A DNA stretch of 64,000 nt from Pyropia yezoensis (lineage: Eukaryota; Rhodophyta; Bangiophyceae; Bangiales; Bangiaceae). Of this stretch, positions 32,707-43,824 are shown in pieces (position 1 is the stretch's first letter; every line of letters begins with the position of its first letter). The DNA is taken from positions 19,763,346 to 19,827,345 of the forward strand of contig CM020618.1 in NCBI GenBank assembly GCA_009829735.1, read 5' to 3'. Both the position numbers and the translations under genes were made by a program. Below the pieces are notes generated by a model. That model saw only the letters and a list, made by a program, of their open reading frames with translations, searched no databases and was not told where the DNA came from.

Positions 32707-33487
32707 CTAATGTTGGTCGATATGGCCGAACTTGGCCCCCGACTTGAAGTACTTGGGCGACGAGCTCAGGTTCATCACCTGGATCCTCCACGGGACTCCG
32801 GCTTTGGAGTCCATCGTGCCAAGGGCAACATGCACTTGGTGCTTGCGAGCAAGACGGGGGTGAGGGTGCACCAACCCGTTCCCCGTATAATCAGTTACAA
32901 CATCCACGTGCGCCACCGAGTTGGGGGGCAACGTGACTTTACGGGCTAAACGCAGGGTAGCAGTAAACCCTTCCCTCACAGAACAAACAGGCTTCGACTG
33001 TGAGACTGTCACAGGAGCCACGGACTTTCTCTTACCAAGGATGGGGATAGTCTCCCCATTCATCAACTCGACCCAGTACTCAGGGCCACAAATCAAAGGC
33101 ACTTGTGTTACGACATAAGGGGTACCCAGAAGCAGGGGTACCGATATATTCCCGACTACTTCATAGGTCACGTCGACCTCATGGGTCCCCAACCTAGTTG
33201 GTAGGGTTACGGTACCAACAATGGGAAGTACCCCACCGTTGATGTCGATCAGATGGTCAGCTTTAGACTTCCAGCGTTGGAGCTTCATCTCCTTTGGTAA
33301 TAGCGACTTGCGTATCAAGGAGGCTCCTGACCCGGTATCAAGTACGATACGGGCACAACAGGCGCGGCCGGGGGCAAGTTGCACCCGTCCAGCCACCTGG
33401 AAGTTCTCACCCGTCAGCACCGCGATGACCCGACGTGGGTTTACGTTCTTGGGGAGTCCTACCCGACGTGAGCGGACCCCCTTAGGG
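32707..33487 (-). pseudogene. Aspartic protease, 5' truncated (element 2)
   Basis: Contains the intact active-site loop VLDTGSGASLIRKSLLP and PLLLGTPYV. The frame ends at TAG (32707-32709) after IDQH, and the same frame is then open without interruption into RT. The N-terminal end is lost where element 2 ends at about 33487; the open frame extending to 33717 beyond that is unrelated flank. Confidence 0.85.
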
Positions 33488-34130
33488 CGGCCTACCCGCG
33501 GACGCCACCACGGCGGGGGTGGATCACTCAAGCTCAGCCCACCGCGACCAACTGCACCCCCACCGCCCCCACCCCATCCTCTATCATCGGCACACCCGCT
33601 CCAAGCGACACCATCCCTCCCCCCCCCGTGGCGGCCCGGCGGCGACGGCGCCAGCGCAATACCGCCGCCGCCCTCCCCCCCATCGCAGAGGCTATGCTTG
33701 CGCCGCCCGCCTGCCAATGAGTCTCTTCCCCCCAGCCCCCACCCGCCTCCTACCTGCTGCCGCCGCCACCGCCCCAGCCCACCTCGACAGTTGCGGGCGC
33801 CAACGCGGCCGTGGCCGCCTCGGCATCGTCACCGCCGCCGCCGCCAGCGCCTCGGCGCCACCGCCAACATCGCCGCCACTCCTACCGCTACCGCTGCCAC
33901 CGCCGCTGCCATTGCCGCGAACGCTCTCGCTGACGGAGCAGCACATCGGGGGGGAGAAGGTTGAGGTGGCGAGGACGGTGGGGGGACGACGGTGGCGGAT
34001 GTGGGCGGTGGACAGTGAGGGGGACGACGGTGCGTGCTCCCGGAAGAAAGAGCTTCTGGTAGCAGCCAATGGTCAATGGGTGCTTCTGGGCCTCACGCGG
34101 GAGATCACCATAAAAAATGGGTGCTAAATG
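33488..34130. other. Low-complexity GC-rich DNA, no supported gene
   Basis: Starts where element 2 ends. Both strands give Pro/Ser/Arg- or Gly/Ala-rich frames with no motif. The stretch near 33720-33930 is dominated by CCGCCGCC-type words. Confidence 0.45.
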
Positions 34131-35857
34131 TTCTTGTACAGCGTGTTCTGTAGTTATTCTTGCGATAGGACGCTCGACTGGAGTGCCGGAGGGAGACCCA
34201 TCCATTCCGAGGTCCCACGAAGCCACGAAGTCGATACAGGCGCCGGAGAAGGCTATCCCAGCCTCCTCGAAGTGGCCGGTGCGTGTGCCATGGTGAGAAG
34301 GCGATAAGTCGGACATGGGTTCTCTGCAGAGCGACCTCACGTCATTGCCGAAAAACAGCACACGACTCTGTTTCTGACGCGAACAATCAACGTCCCCGAG
34401 GTTCCCATAACACGAGAGAATGGGAGATCCTCTGTTGATCAACTGTTCTTTGCTTGTCCAATGGCAAGCCGCCATGAAACTCCAACTTGTGGGGGGCAGC
34501 GTCCAAAGCTCCCTGACGCGGTCTGGAGGCTGCGGCGTTCCGAGCCCATTTCAGGCGTGGCTGGTGTCTGCGGCTGCAGCGTTCCAGCCAATTGGGGGCA
34601 GGGGCGCCCCCAGTGCCTCAGTTAGCAGATGGATCGGCCGGAAGCCGACCTGGGGAAACATAACGTGCGGCGTTTGCACCCCATTCTAGAGGGCCACCCG
34701 GCGCGGTGCGCAGGTACTTTCAGCGAATAAGTGGGTCACAGAGAGGCCCACCTGGAGCAACGGAGAGGCCTTCTTTTCGGGCTAGCGGGTGACACGTCCG
34801 GCGGAGAGATACAAATCGCGAGCTTTTCCACGCGAGGCAATACAGATGATTGGAATTCCCGGGTCTGGTGGCTGGAACGTTTTGCCTCAGTCAGACGTCG
34901 TGTCCGGACCACCCCCGCCCAGGCCAATGAAACAGTGTCTGAACAGACACCGAAAACGCCGCACGTCCTTGTCCGGGCATTTCATAGAAAAGCACGATAC
35001 GTAGAAAAGACACTAGCAGGTTACGCGCCGGCTTTTCCCGGGAACCTTTCCCGGGATGAGTCGGATGCTTCCCGAAGCACTGCACTTCCTCGAAGTCTGT
35101 AGCGATCTAAAAAACGTTCCACATTCGGTCCCAGACTCTGAGAAGGGATTGGGACTCGTCAGCGGAACAAAAAAAGACTGCTATCCTCTCCGCGAGACCC
35201 AGAACGTTTGAGACATCCCGGCCACCAGTCTTTTCTCTCTCTGGACGAACGGGATATCTTTTCCTTTCTTATAGTGCCGCAATTCCCCATTCCTCTTGCG
35301 TAGGACGACCAATTCTGCCGCGCGCGCCTCGCATTTCGGGACACCCATCCCAGGCGTGGAGGAGTTGCACGGCGGATATCTCGTACCCATGCCGCGTGAC
35401 CCGCCTTCCGACGCCGTCACGTCGTTGGCCATCGACTTGACCGATTTGCGCGCTCCCCCGCTAGCCCCGTCCGCCCCCGCCCACCTCCACCTCTACTACC
35501 ACCATCGACTCGTCCCCGCTGTCTCTGGCCGCCACGGCAGCCGCCGCCGCAGTCGCCGACCACCACGCTCTGTCCGTGGTGGTCTCCCACCACTCAGCGT
35601 CTGAGAGGTAAGCGCCCGCGCCGGCGTGCCGGGGCGTTGACCGTCATCGTCGCTCCAGCCTTCGCTGGCCGCCGCTGACGCCAGCGCCCACCGTCGCCGA
35701 GGCGGAGTGGGGAGTTGGGGGGGTCGGCGGTGGGCCGCGCCGCAATCGCCCTCGCCGCCGCTGCCAATGCTGACCAGTTGGCCCTCGACAGTGCGCCGTC
35801 TTCACTCCGGCGGGCGGTGACGATGGCCTGCTGGCTGGTGTGTGAGGTAGCCGCCAT
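34131..35857. other. Intergenic, no gene recognised
   Basis: Lower GC up to about 35290, then GC-rich. Short frames at 34731-35102 and 35296-35604 show no family motif. I can neither support nor exclude a small exon. Confidence 0.4.
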
Positions 35858-36139
35858 GATTGTTGTCGCGTGGGCGGCGGTGGTGCACGTGGCGTAAGAG
35901 CGAGCGTTTGAGGGGGCGGAAGGGACGCCTTTGCCTATCGTGTCCTTCCCCGATTGTTGTCGCGTCGGCAGCGGTGGTGCACGTGGCGTGGGAGCGAGCG
36001 TTTGAGGGGGCGGAAGGGACGCCTTTGCCTATCGTGTCCTTCCCCGATTGTTGTCGCGTGGGCGGCGGTGGTGCACGTGGCGTGGGAGCGAGCGTTTGAG
36101 GGGGCGGAAGGGACGCCTTTGCCTATCGTGAACTTCCCC
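35858..36139. repeat. 94-bp minisatellite, three copies
   Basis: GATTGTTGTCGCG begins at 35858, 35952 and 36046, giving an exact 94-bp period. Copies differ at only a few positions (for example GGCGTAAGAG against GGCGTGGGAG). Because 94 is not a multiple of three, every frame shifts between copies, so it is unlikely to be coding. Confidence 0.9.
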
Positions 36140-37336
36140 GCTCGATGGGTCTTATTTGATGTCTGTCTCGTTCCGAGCTGCCCCCTTCTGCTGTCCATTT
36201 CTTCTCTGTGTCCTTTCCATGCGTTCCTTGTTCCCTTTGCCTCCATACCCCCTCTCTTTCTTACGCGCCGACAGGGCAGGCTGCCAGCATCCCGATGGAC
36301 ATGATAAAGTAAGGGGCTGGGTGCCTGTTTCGTGCTCGTGAGTGTGGGGGGGGGGCATCGGTATGCAGGCGAGCGGATAAGAAGTTAGTGGGAGTGGCCG
36401 ATTGGTAGGCAGGGAAGTGGTCAAGACGACTCTAGGGCACAAGAACTGGGTGCGATATGGGGGACTCTTTTTTGACGCTCCTCCCTATACTCGCTGCTTG
36501 CAATGATTGTTCCTCTCCATCCTGCTTCTTCTGCTTGCTGTCTGCTGCCTGTCGTCCACCACTCTGTCCACCATCATCTCGCCACCTTCTCCCCCCTTCC
36601 TAGTAGATCACTTCGGCCCCTTCTTCCCGTGGAGGAGGGTTGGGTGGTGCTGAGTCAGTGTACTGAGCACTGGGAATTAGACATGTAAATAAAGTGGTGT
36701 CTGTCCATCCATGACCAATCCCGGACAACAGCCCAGAAGGCTTCAGAAGACTCTTCTCAAGATCTCTTTCTCTCTCCGCTCCCTCGTATCCTTTAGTAGG
36801 GTATCTTTGAAGGCTGGTGGCAAGACGTTTTCAAATTCTCCCTCCACGAATATCTCATCTGTCCTTTTGGCGCTTTACAGGAAGTGCCGTGAGGGGTTTC
36901 ACCGATAGTTCCCTCCACACGCGGCGCAGTGTTGCCCTCATCCTCCTTTTTCCTGTTCAACACATCTCTCACCCATCGCCCGGTTGCCACAGCTCGTACA
37001 CCCCCAGCTGCATAGCGGCATGGGGGGGGGGCGCGGCGCGACCACAAGTACGAAATGGGCGCGACGGCAGTCGCCACGTACAGCACCCCCCCTAACAGCC
37101 TTACCCGTCAGGCGGTTCCACACGGGGCACGGCGACAACGTGCAGCGGCGGTGTGCAGCACCGCTCACCCACCCATCCACCCCCCCGCATGCCAGCCTTG
37201 GCAGTCCGCCCGTCCGCACAGTTTCGCCCTCACTCCCCGGACATCCTCGCCCGAAAACCCCCTCCCGCTGTGCCCGACTCCATCTCGTCTCCTCGCACCC
37301 TAGCCCTGCCGTGCAGCCATCCCCCCAACGTGTTTG
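36140..37336. other. Intergenic, no gene recognised
   Basis: Moderate GC with pyrimidine-rich stretches (36500-36650, 36900-36970). A plus-strand AATAAA at about 36687 could be a poly(A) signal but no gene precedes it. This is downstream of the 803-residue gene on the minus strand. Confidence 0.4.
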
Positions 37337-39748
37337 CTATCCCCGAGTCCCATTCCCCCCACTCTCACTGCTCGTTGAGTCCCCCTCCCCGTCCAGCGCA
37401 AGCGATGACAGGCGCCTGCGGAGCTGCCGACCCTCCCCATCAGTCTTACCAGTCGCGGGCGCCGGCGAGCCGTCGGGTGGGTCCTCCCCGTCCCTCCCAC
37501 GCCCAGAGACAGGCGGCGGCACCCGCCCCCGCCCATTGGGCGGGCGTCCCCCCGCGTCTGGGTCCGCCGCCCCCCCCGCGCCGGTGCTCCCCCCCCCCTT
37601 GGCCGCCGCCGCCGCCGCGGCACCCGCCTCTGCCAGCTGCCGCCGCACCGTCGCAACGCGCATGCGGAGCATGTCCACCTCAGCGCGCGCCTCGGCGAGG
37701 CCCACCTTGGCAACGATGAGCATCTGCTCGCGCTCGCCCACCGCCGCGTCCCCGTCGGCGGCGGCTGACGCGAGGCGGCTGGCCAGCCGCGCCGCCCGGT
37801 CGTCCAGGGCGGCGTACTCGGCGAGCAGCGGCATGCCATCGTCGACAATCGCGTCGAGCGTGCGGGACGTCAATGGCGCCAGGACCGAGTAGGGGATGGC
37901 CCCACTGCGGGCGGCCGTGAGCGCGGCAACCTCCGCGTCAAGGAGCGCCAGCAGCCGTGCCTGTCGCGAGTCAATGGTGTGGGCCACCTCGGCTGCCAAC
38001 GTCGGGGAGCCAACCGTGGCCGCCGCCGTCGCAGCCGTCGCGGCGTCGCCCGCCGCGGCAGCGGCGGCGGTCGAGGCCGCGGCGGTTGACGAAGGAGTGC
38101 CCGCAGACAAGCCGGCGCCTGGGGGGGAGCCCCCGCCAAATAGCCCCCCCCCCCCTCCGCCCCCTGCCCCCCCCGCGGGGGAGCCCTCCACCGACGCCTC
38201 CTTGACGGCGCCCCCCACAGAGCTGCCGACGCTCTTGCGCACCTTGCCCAAAAAAGTTCGGGCGCCCCGAAATATGGATGGCTTGGCCGCCGGTGGCGTC
38301 GCGCGACGGTCGGCAGCGGTGAGGCCCGCTGGGGGGGGGGGGCGCGCGGTCAGCGGCGCTGGCGGGGGAGGCGCGTCGCTACCGCCACTGCCACCGCCAC
38401 CGCCACCGCCGGGAGGCGGCGGCGGCACGCCAGCGGGCACGGGCGGTAGACCCGGCGTGGCCGTGCCCGTCAGGCTGCCGCCCATGCCTGTCGGGGCAGC
38501 GCGGGTGTCCCCCCCCCCGACCCCCATAACCCCCCCCTCCCGCCCAAACGGCGGGCCATCGCCACCAAGGTCGCCCCCCACGGGGGTGCGAGGAAGCGCC
38601 GACGTTGACGACGAGCCCGCTGTCGGTGGCCGCGCACCGCTGCTCCACCGACGGTCCGGGGAGCGGTCGTGGCCACCGCGGCTGCCACCCACCCCCGGGT
38701 CACGCCCCCGGTCGCGATCGCGATCGCGGTCCACATTCCGGTCCCGGTCCCGGTCCCGGTCCCGGTCCCGGCCGCTACGGCCACTCGCTCTCCTCGCCGA
38801 TGAGCCGCCGTCGTCGCCGCTGCTGCTCCCCCCCCCCCCGCCGCCGCCGCTGCTCGTGCGGGCGGCGCCCCGTCGCCGCCGCCGCCGCTGCCGTTCCTCC
38901 GTATCAGGAGTGGACCCCCGGCCGGTGGGCATGACGCGGCCGCTGCTGCTCCCCGCCCCCTCCTCGTCATCCTCAGTGGACAAGTAGCCGGCCAGATCGG
39001 GAGCGGCCGCGTTTGCGCCCGCGTGCCGGCGGCGGCCGGCGCGGCCGTCCCCACCCCCTCCTCTGCCCCCGCCTGCGCCGCTGCCGCCACTCTGCCGCCG
39101 CCGGCCGCCGCCGCCGCCAATCGACGACGCGGCTGACGAGTCCACCTCAAGCACCTCGGTGCCAAACTCCCGCCGCCGCCGCCCGCGGGAGGGCGCCCAC
39201 GGCGCGCCAGGCGCGGCGCCGCGGTCGCCACGACCATCACCCCCGCCCCCCGCACCGGCATCGTCCCTTAGTGCCCCCCCCCGGCGGCGCCCGCCGTCGC
39301 CGCCGCCGTCCCCGTCGTCGTCGTCGTCATCATCATAGCTCGAGTCGTCGTCCTCATCGTCGCGGCCGGCGTGCCCGCCTCGTCGTCCCCCGCCGCCCCC
39401 TCGCCCCCGTCCGCCTCCCCTCCCCGACAAAGACGATGCGGATGCAGACGCAGAGGCAGACGCCGACGTCCCCGAGGGCGGCGCGATGGCCGCCACCACG
39501 GGAGACGGTGGTGACGATGCCGACGACGCCGACGGCGACCGCCGGCGGAGGGGCGGCTTGCGTGGCCGCCGCCGTGCAGCGTCGGTGGTGGCAGCATCAG
39601 CGGCGGCGGCGGCGGGGGCAGCGGCAGAAGCAGCAGCAGCGACATCAGATGCCCTTGCCGCCCGCGCGCCGCCGTCGCCAGCACCGCCCTCCCCGCCGCT
39701 GTCGCCGTCCGTGCTCGACGCGTAGGCGCGGTGGTTGTGATGGTCCAT
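37337..39748 (-). CDS. 803-residue largely disordered protein with C-terminal coiled coil
   Basis: Single open frame from ATG 39748 to TAG 37337-37339. Order of parts: an Ala/Ser/Pro-rich start; an acidic run near residues 130-150 (DEDDDSSYDDDDDDD); Arg/Gly-rich stretches; an Arg-Asp dipeptide repeat around residue 335 (RDRDRDRDRDRN), as in some splicing and transcription-elongation factors; Pro/Gly-rich linkers; then residues about 584-708, which are helical and heptad-like (RQARLLALLDAEVAALTAAR, EQMLIVAKVGLAEARAEVDM). No enzyme motif. The helical block is the only part I would expect to fold. Opposite-strand frames are low complexity. Function unknown; an RNA-related or scaffolding role is a guess from composition. 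Confidence 0.65.
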   Translation of the reverse strand: MDHHNHRAYASSTDGDSGGEGGAGDGGARAARASDVAAAASAAAPAAAAADAATTDAARRRPRKPPLRRRSPSASSASSPPSPVVAAIAPPSGTSASASASASASSLSGRGGGRGRGGGGGRRGGHAGRDDEDDDSSYDDDDDDDGDGGGDGGRRRGGALRDDAGAGGGGDGRGDRGAAPGAPWAPSRGRRRREFGTEVLEVDSSAASSIGGGGGRRRQSGGSGAGGGRGGGGDGRAGRRRHAGANAAAPDLAGYLSTEDDEEGAGSSSGRVMPTGRGSTPDTEERQRRRRRRGAARTSSGGGGGGGSSSGDDGGSSARRASGRSGRDRDRDRDRDRNVDRDRDRDRGRDPGVGGSRGGHDRSPDRRWSSGARPPTAGSSSTSALPRTPVGGDLGGDGPPFGREGGVMGVGGGDTRAAPTGMGGSLTGTATPGLPPVPAGVPPPPPGGGGGGGSGGSDAPPPPAPLTARPPPPAGLTAADRRATPPAAKPSIFRGARTFLGKVRKSVGSSVGGAVKEASVEGSPAGGAGGGGGGGLFGGGSPPGAGLSAGTPSSTAAASTAAAAAAGDAATAATAAATVGSPTLAAEVAHTIDSRQARLLALLDAEVAALTAARSGAIPYSVLAPLTSRTLDAIVDDGMPLLAEYAALDDRAARLASRLASAAADGDAAVGEREQMLIVAKVGLAEARAEVDMLRMRVATVRRQLAEAGAAAAAAAKGGGSTGAGGAADPDAGGRPPNGRGRVPPPVSGRGRDGEDPPDGSPAPATGKTDGEGRQLRRRLSSLALDGEGDSTSSESGGNGTRG

Positions 39749-41619
39749 AGCGGACGCGCGCGCCTCCCCCCCTCACCCCCCCCCCCCCCCCCCCCAAGCT
39801 CAAAGCGCCACGGCAGGTGTGACGCCGGCGGTCAGAAGGGGAAAGGATGGGTGAGGACAGGGCGCCGGGAGAACGGGGGGAGCAAGGGGGGGGAATTGGG
39901 GGGGGAGGTTGGGTGGGCGGAAAGCAGCCAGCCGCCCAGGCGGGTCGCCGCGCGTTGCACGAGACGATGCGGCGGGGGGGGGGGACGCAGGCGACGGGGC
40001 GCCGAAGCGCGCCGCCACCGCCACAGCCACCGCCGATGCCGCTGCTGGTGCTGGAGCTGGTGCCGCTGCTGGTGTTGGTGCGTCGCGGCGACAAGCCGGT
40101 GGGAGGGGGTGGAGAGCCGGGGGAGGGGGGGTGGGGGGGGGCGGGGGGGGGGTGGGGGGGGGTTGCGCACGCACGCTCCGCGGACAAGCCGCAGCGGGCG
40201 TCACGCGGCCGCGCGGGGGCGGGCACGGCCGCCGCGGCGTTGGCGGCAGCCACCTGGGGCGCTCCCAGGCGTGACCCTCCCCACCGCGGCCGCCACCGCC
40301 CCCGCGGTGCGCGCATCGTCAGCAGGGGCGCGGGAGAGGGGCAGGAGGCGGCGGGCGCGGCGCTTGGTTGGGGTTGGTTGGCCCGCCGCGGCAAGGGGCG
40401 GCCGCGCCTGCTCCTCCCCCCCCCCCCCCCCGCCTCTGAAAAAAAACACCGCCACCGCCACAGCAAGAGGGGCGGGGGGCCGGCCTTGCCTGCTGCCAGT
40501 CCCAGCTTGGCCCCACCTGCACCCACTCGCCGCGCGCCACGGTTTTGGCCACCAGGCCAGCGGCTTTTTTCGGGAGGGGCCGCCCGTCCCAGTCAGCACC
40601 GACGGCCAGACCCCACGCGAGCACGCGCCCGCGGGACACGGGCGTTGGCCGTTTTTCAACGAAACAAATCCAATGGAGTAGTAAGTACGACCATGGACTG
40701 CCGACCACCCGCACAAACCTCGATCGCGCGATCTCCATCGAGTGCACAGCGACGGTGCGGCCTCCCCTGGCACAATTCCCCGCGGCCGCCCCGACGCAAC
40801 GCCCACGATGCCTGTTCTGTGCCCCGTTCTCCGCAGCGCAAGCGCGGCGGCGAAGGCAAGACCGCATGCCCGTCGTAGCGTCGTTGCTGTCCCTATCTAC
40901 CACTTCCGTCCGTCCACCTCCACCCCTCTAAACGCACATCCGGTGCCACCCGTCGTCGTCGACCCGGGAGATGGCGCAGTTAGGGGCGGGGTGAGTGCCA
41001 GGGTATCCCCCGCCCTGCCGCCGCCCTGCAGCCACTCGCTGCCGCCCGCTGCTGCCGTGAGGGTCCCCGTCGAGTGCGGGGGCGTCGCGGGCGGCCTTAC
41101 CTCCGCACTGGTATCGCCTTTGCTCCCCCCCCTCTCGCCCCCCTCATCTAACCCGCCTCGACGTTAACGCGCCCGGCGGCGTCAGCCCGTCCCCACGGAC
41201 AATGCATCCGCATACACCGCCGCCACCGCCGCCGCCGCGGCTGCTGCTGCCGTTGCGGCTGCCGTGACCAGTGTCGCTCGAGTTGCATTCCGTACTGTGA
41301 CGGGGGGGTGACAGTAGCCGACGACGGAGTGGAGACGGAGAGCAGGGGGGGGGGGGGGGGGGGCCGCGCGCCCTAAGGAGCAGACTCGCATGGTACACGT
41401 TCCCCCCCCCCCCCCCCTGCCCCTGCCTCGCCCCCCCCCCCCCCCCCGCGTGCACTCCCCACCGCCACGCCATATCCCTCTCTCGGCGCCGCGGCAGCGG
41501 CCCTGCCGCTGCCATGAGCAGCGCTGGCGGCGACCGCCGGGGGTGGTCCCGCGCACCCTATATGGGCCCCTCACCTCGGAGGTGGGTGCCGCCGCCGCCA
41601 CTCCCGCCATGACGACCGC

Positions 41620-41650
<31 letters not shown>

Positions 41651-42274
41651 ACCGCCGCCGCTGCTGCCGCCGTGTCCCTGCCCCCACGCTCCCGCGCGCC
41701 GTCGTTGGCCTGCAACTCGGTTGATTTATGGTTTTCTCCCCCGCTGGGCACCTGCCAGCGGCGGAGTGGTGACGGCGGCAGCGGCAGTGGCGGGGGCGGC
41801 GGCAGTAAAGGTCGTGACGGCGGCGGCAGCGGCGACGTCGGCGATAGAGAAGGCTGCGGTGGCGGCAGCAGGGGGGTTGGCAGCGGCAGCAGGGGGGTCG
41901 GAAGCGGCAGCGGCGGGCGGCTCGCGACAGAAACGGCGTGCCGCACTTTGCACCAAAAGGCGGCCAGCGAGCGGCGGCAGCAGCAGGCGTCGGTGTGCGG
42001 TAGGGCATTTGAGGCGGCGCCCCCGTCCCTCCCGGAGTTCACCCGTAACCGCCGTCGTCTGCGGTCGCGGCGGCAGGGCCCTGTCGCCGCTGCCCAACCT
42101 TTTGCTGTCAACGCCGCCCCGCTCCTCCCCGTCGCCGCCGGCGTCAAGTAATCGTTCGGTCCGCCACCCCTCCCCCAGAAGCGGTCCGCCCTGCCCCCCC
42201 CACTCCCCTCAGGCGCCCCCATGGAGTGGCCCGGATCGTACGCCCCTCCCCCCCACACCCTCTCACCCCCCACG
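39749..42274. other. GC-rich low-complexity DNA upstream of two divergent genes
   Basis: Contains long C or G runs (39778-39796, 40425-40440, 41345-41363, 41405-41447) and many competing frames with Arg/Pro/Ala composition. None carries a recognisable domain. Probably the upstream and regulatory region of the 803-residue gene on one side and of the exon at 42275 on the other. Confidence 0.4.
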
Positions 42275-42431
42275 ATGCGGGCGACCGATGCGTTTGATGG
42301 CGAGGAGGACCCGCTCGAGGCGTGGACCGAATTCGCCGCCTTTCTCGCCACCGCCTACGAGGCGTACGTCGCAGCGCCGCTGGCGTTTGCCGCTGCATAC
42401 GCCGGCGCCATTGACGATGCGCTCTGCGCGA
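42275..42431 (+). CDS. Possible first exon of a Mad3/BUB1-like protein
   Basis: ATG 42275 opens MRATDAFDGEEDPLEAWTEF followed by AAFLATAYEAYVAAPLAFAA. Mad3/BUB1 homology region I starts with a similar [YF]-[ED]-G-x-DPLxxWxxYxxW pattern. The frame meets a stop shortly after (GYY-stop), but GTGAGC at 42432 is a good 5' splice site, so this could be exon 1 of a spliced gene. I could not follow the next exon; a pyrimidine-rich acceptor-like site (CCCCCCTCCAG) lies near 42993. A chance frame is possible. The last about 100 bases are repeated exactly 270 bp downstream. Confidence 0.3.
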
Positions 42432-42870
42432 GTGAGCAGGGGTATTATTAGGGCGGGGGGGGGGTGGGAATGGAAGGGCGGCTGCGGTGCCAGGGGCCGC
42501 GGCGGTGGCGGTGCACGGGAACAGCCGACGAGACGACCCCGGCCGCGGACGCGGCCGGTCGTCCGCAGGCGTAGCCGCTCGTCCTCCCTCCGGTGGAGCG
42601 ATTCGCCGCCTTTCTCGCCACCGCCTACGAGGCGTACGTCGCAGCGCCGCTGGCGTTTGCCGCTGCATACGCCGGCGCCATTGACGATGCGCTCTGCGCG
42701 AGTGAGCAGGGGTATTATTAGGGCGGGGGGGGGGTGGGAATGGAAGGGCGGCTGCGGTGCCAGGGGCCGCGGCGGTGGCGGTGCACGGGAACAGCCGACG
42801 AGACGACCCCGGCCGCGGACGCGGCCGGTCGTCCGCAGGCGTAGCCGCTCGTCCTCCCTCCGGTGGAGCG
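42331..42870. repeat. Exact 270-bp tandem duplication
   Basis: 42331-42600 and 42601-42870 are identical by eye. Each copy contains the end of the possible exon, its splice donor and the start of the putative intron. The upstream part of the exon (DAFDGEEDPLEAW) is not repeated. Either very recent or an assembly duplication. Confidence 0.9.
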
Positions 42871-43824
42871 GGGCGCCCCAGGGAACAGTGCCTGCGCCGC
42901 CAGGCTACCGCCGCGGTCGCGCCCGCCCCCGCCCACCGGCGCTCGGCCAGACTGGCCCGGAGCGCCACTCTTTCCCCTACCCCCCCCTCCAGCGGGACTG
43001 CCCTGCCCTCAGGTGAGCGCCGGCCAACGTCGCCACCGCCGAGGGCCAGGTGGTAGTGACGACGGCGGCGGTGGCGGCGGTGGCGGGGTAACGGGTGGTC
43101 GGGTGTGGGCGGTCGGCGGCGCGGGGAGGTGCTGGCCCGCGCGGCAGCCGCGCCAGCACCGCTATGAGACGCGCTGGTGCCGTCAACCCCCCCCATCGCC
43201 CTCCATGGCGATGCAACCGCGACCCACCACAGCGCACGGCGGGGGTGGCGGCACTGGCGGCGGCGGTGGCGCGTAGTGGCGGGTGTGCCGGGGCGTCTCC
43301 GACGATCGGCGCACTGCCTGGCTACCGCGCCAGCCGCTGGTGGCAGCGGCAGCGGCGGCGGCGGGTAGCGGTGGGGGAAAGAACAGCAGAGGGGAAAGGA
43401 GGAGGGAGGGGGGGGGGGGAAGAGGGGGGAGGAGCAACATGGGCAGACAGGCAGGCAGAAAAGCGGCGATCGCGACGGTCACGCTCGCCCTCCCGTCCCC
43501 CCGCTCCCCCCGTCCTACCCCCCGCATAACCCGGTTGTGCTAGCAACGTGCTACGGACGGGCGAGAGGTGGTGGTGGACGATGGCGGTGGCGGCGGCGGT
43601 GGCGGCACGTAACGATGGGCGCCCAGAAAAGAAAAGATGTGCCCACAAACGGGAAGGACTGCGCAGGCGTCGGGGGTCCCCACCCCCCGCCCGCCCTTTC
43701 CCCACCAGCCTGAAGCACGCGACCGCCATTGGCGGGGCGTGTGGCCACGGGCCGGGCGGCGGCCGCCATCCCCCCGCCCCCCCCCCCGACAGCGTCCCCC
43801 CTTCCCCCCCAGTGCGCCCTCCTC
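42871..43824. other. GC-rich DNA between the putative exon and the BUB2-like gene
   Basis: Many overlapping frames, none with a recognisable domain. Candidate splice sites (GTGAGC at 43014) occur and exons of the 42275 gene may be hidden here, but I could not support any. Confidence 0.35.

Larger units (their letters stand above)
26733..33487 (-). mobile_element. Ty3/gypsy chromovirus (element 2), truncated
   Basis: Direct counterpart of element 1 from the 3' LTR (26733-27201) through the antisense ORF, chromodomain, integrase, RNase H, RT and most of protease. The match to element 1 stops at about 33487, inside the N-terminal part of the protease frame; gag, leader and 5' LTR are missing. 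The element sits inside a DDE_1 transposase gene. Its pol is the best preserved of the three copies. Confidence 0.88.

Noticed and set aside
35858-36139. CRISPR-like array
   Set aside because: The units abut without unique spacers; it is a plain tandem repeat in eukaryotic DNA.
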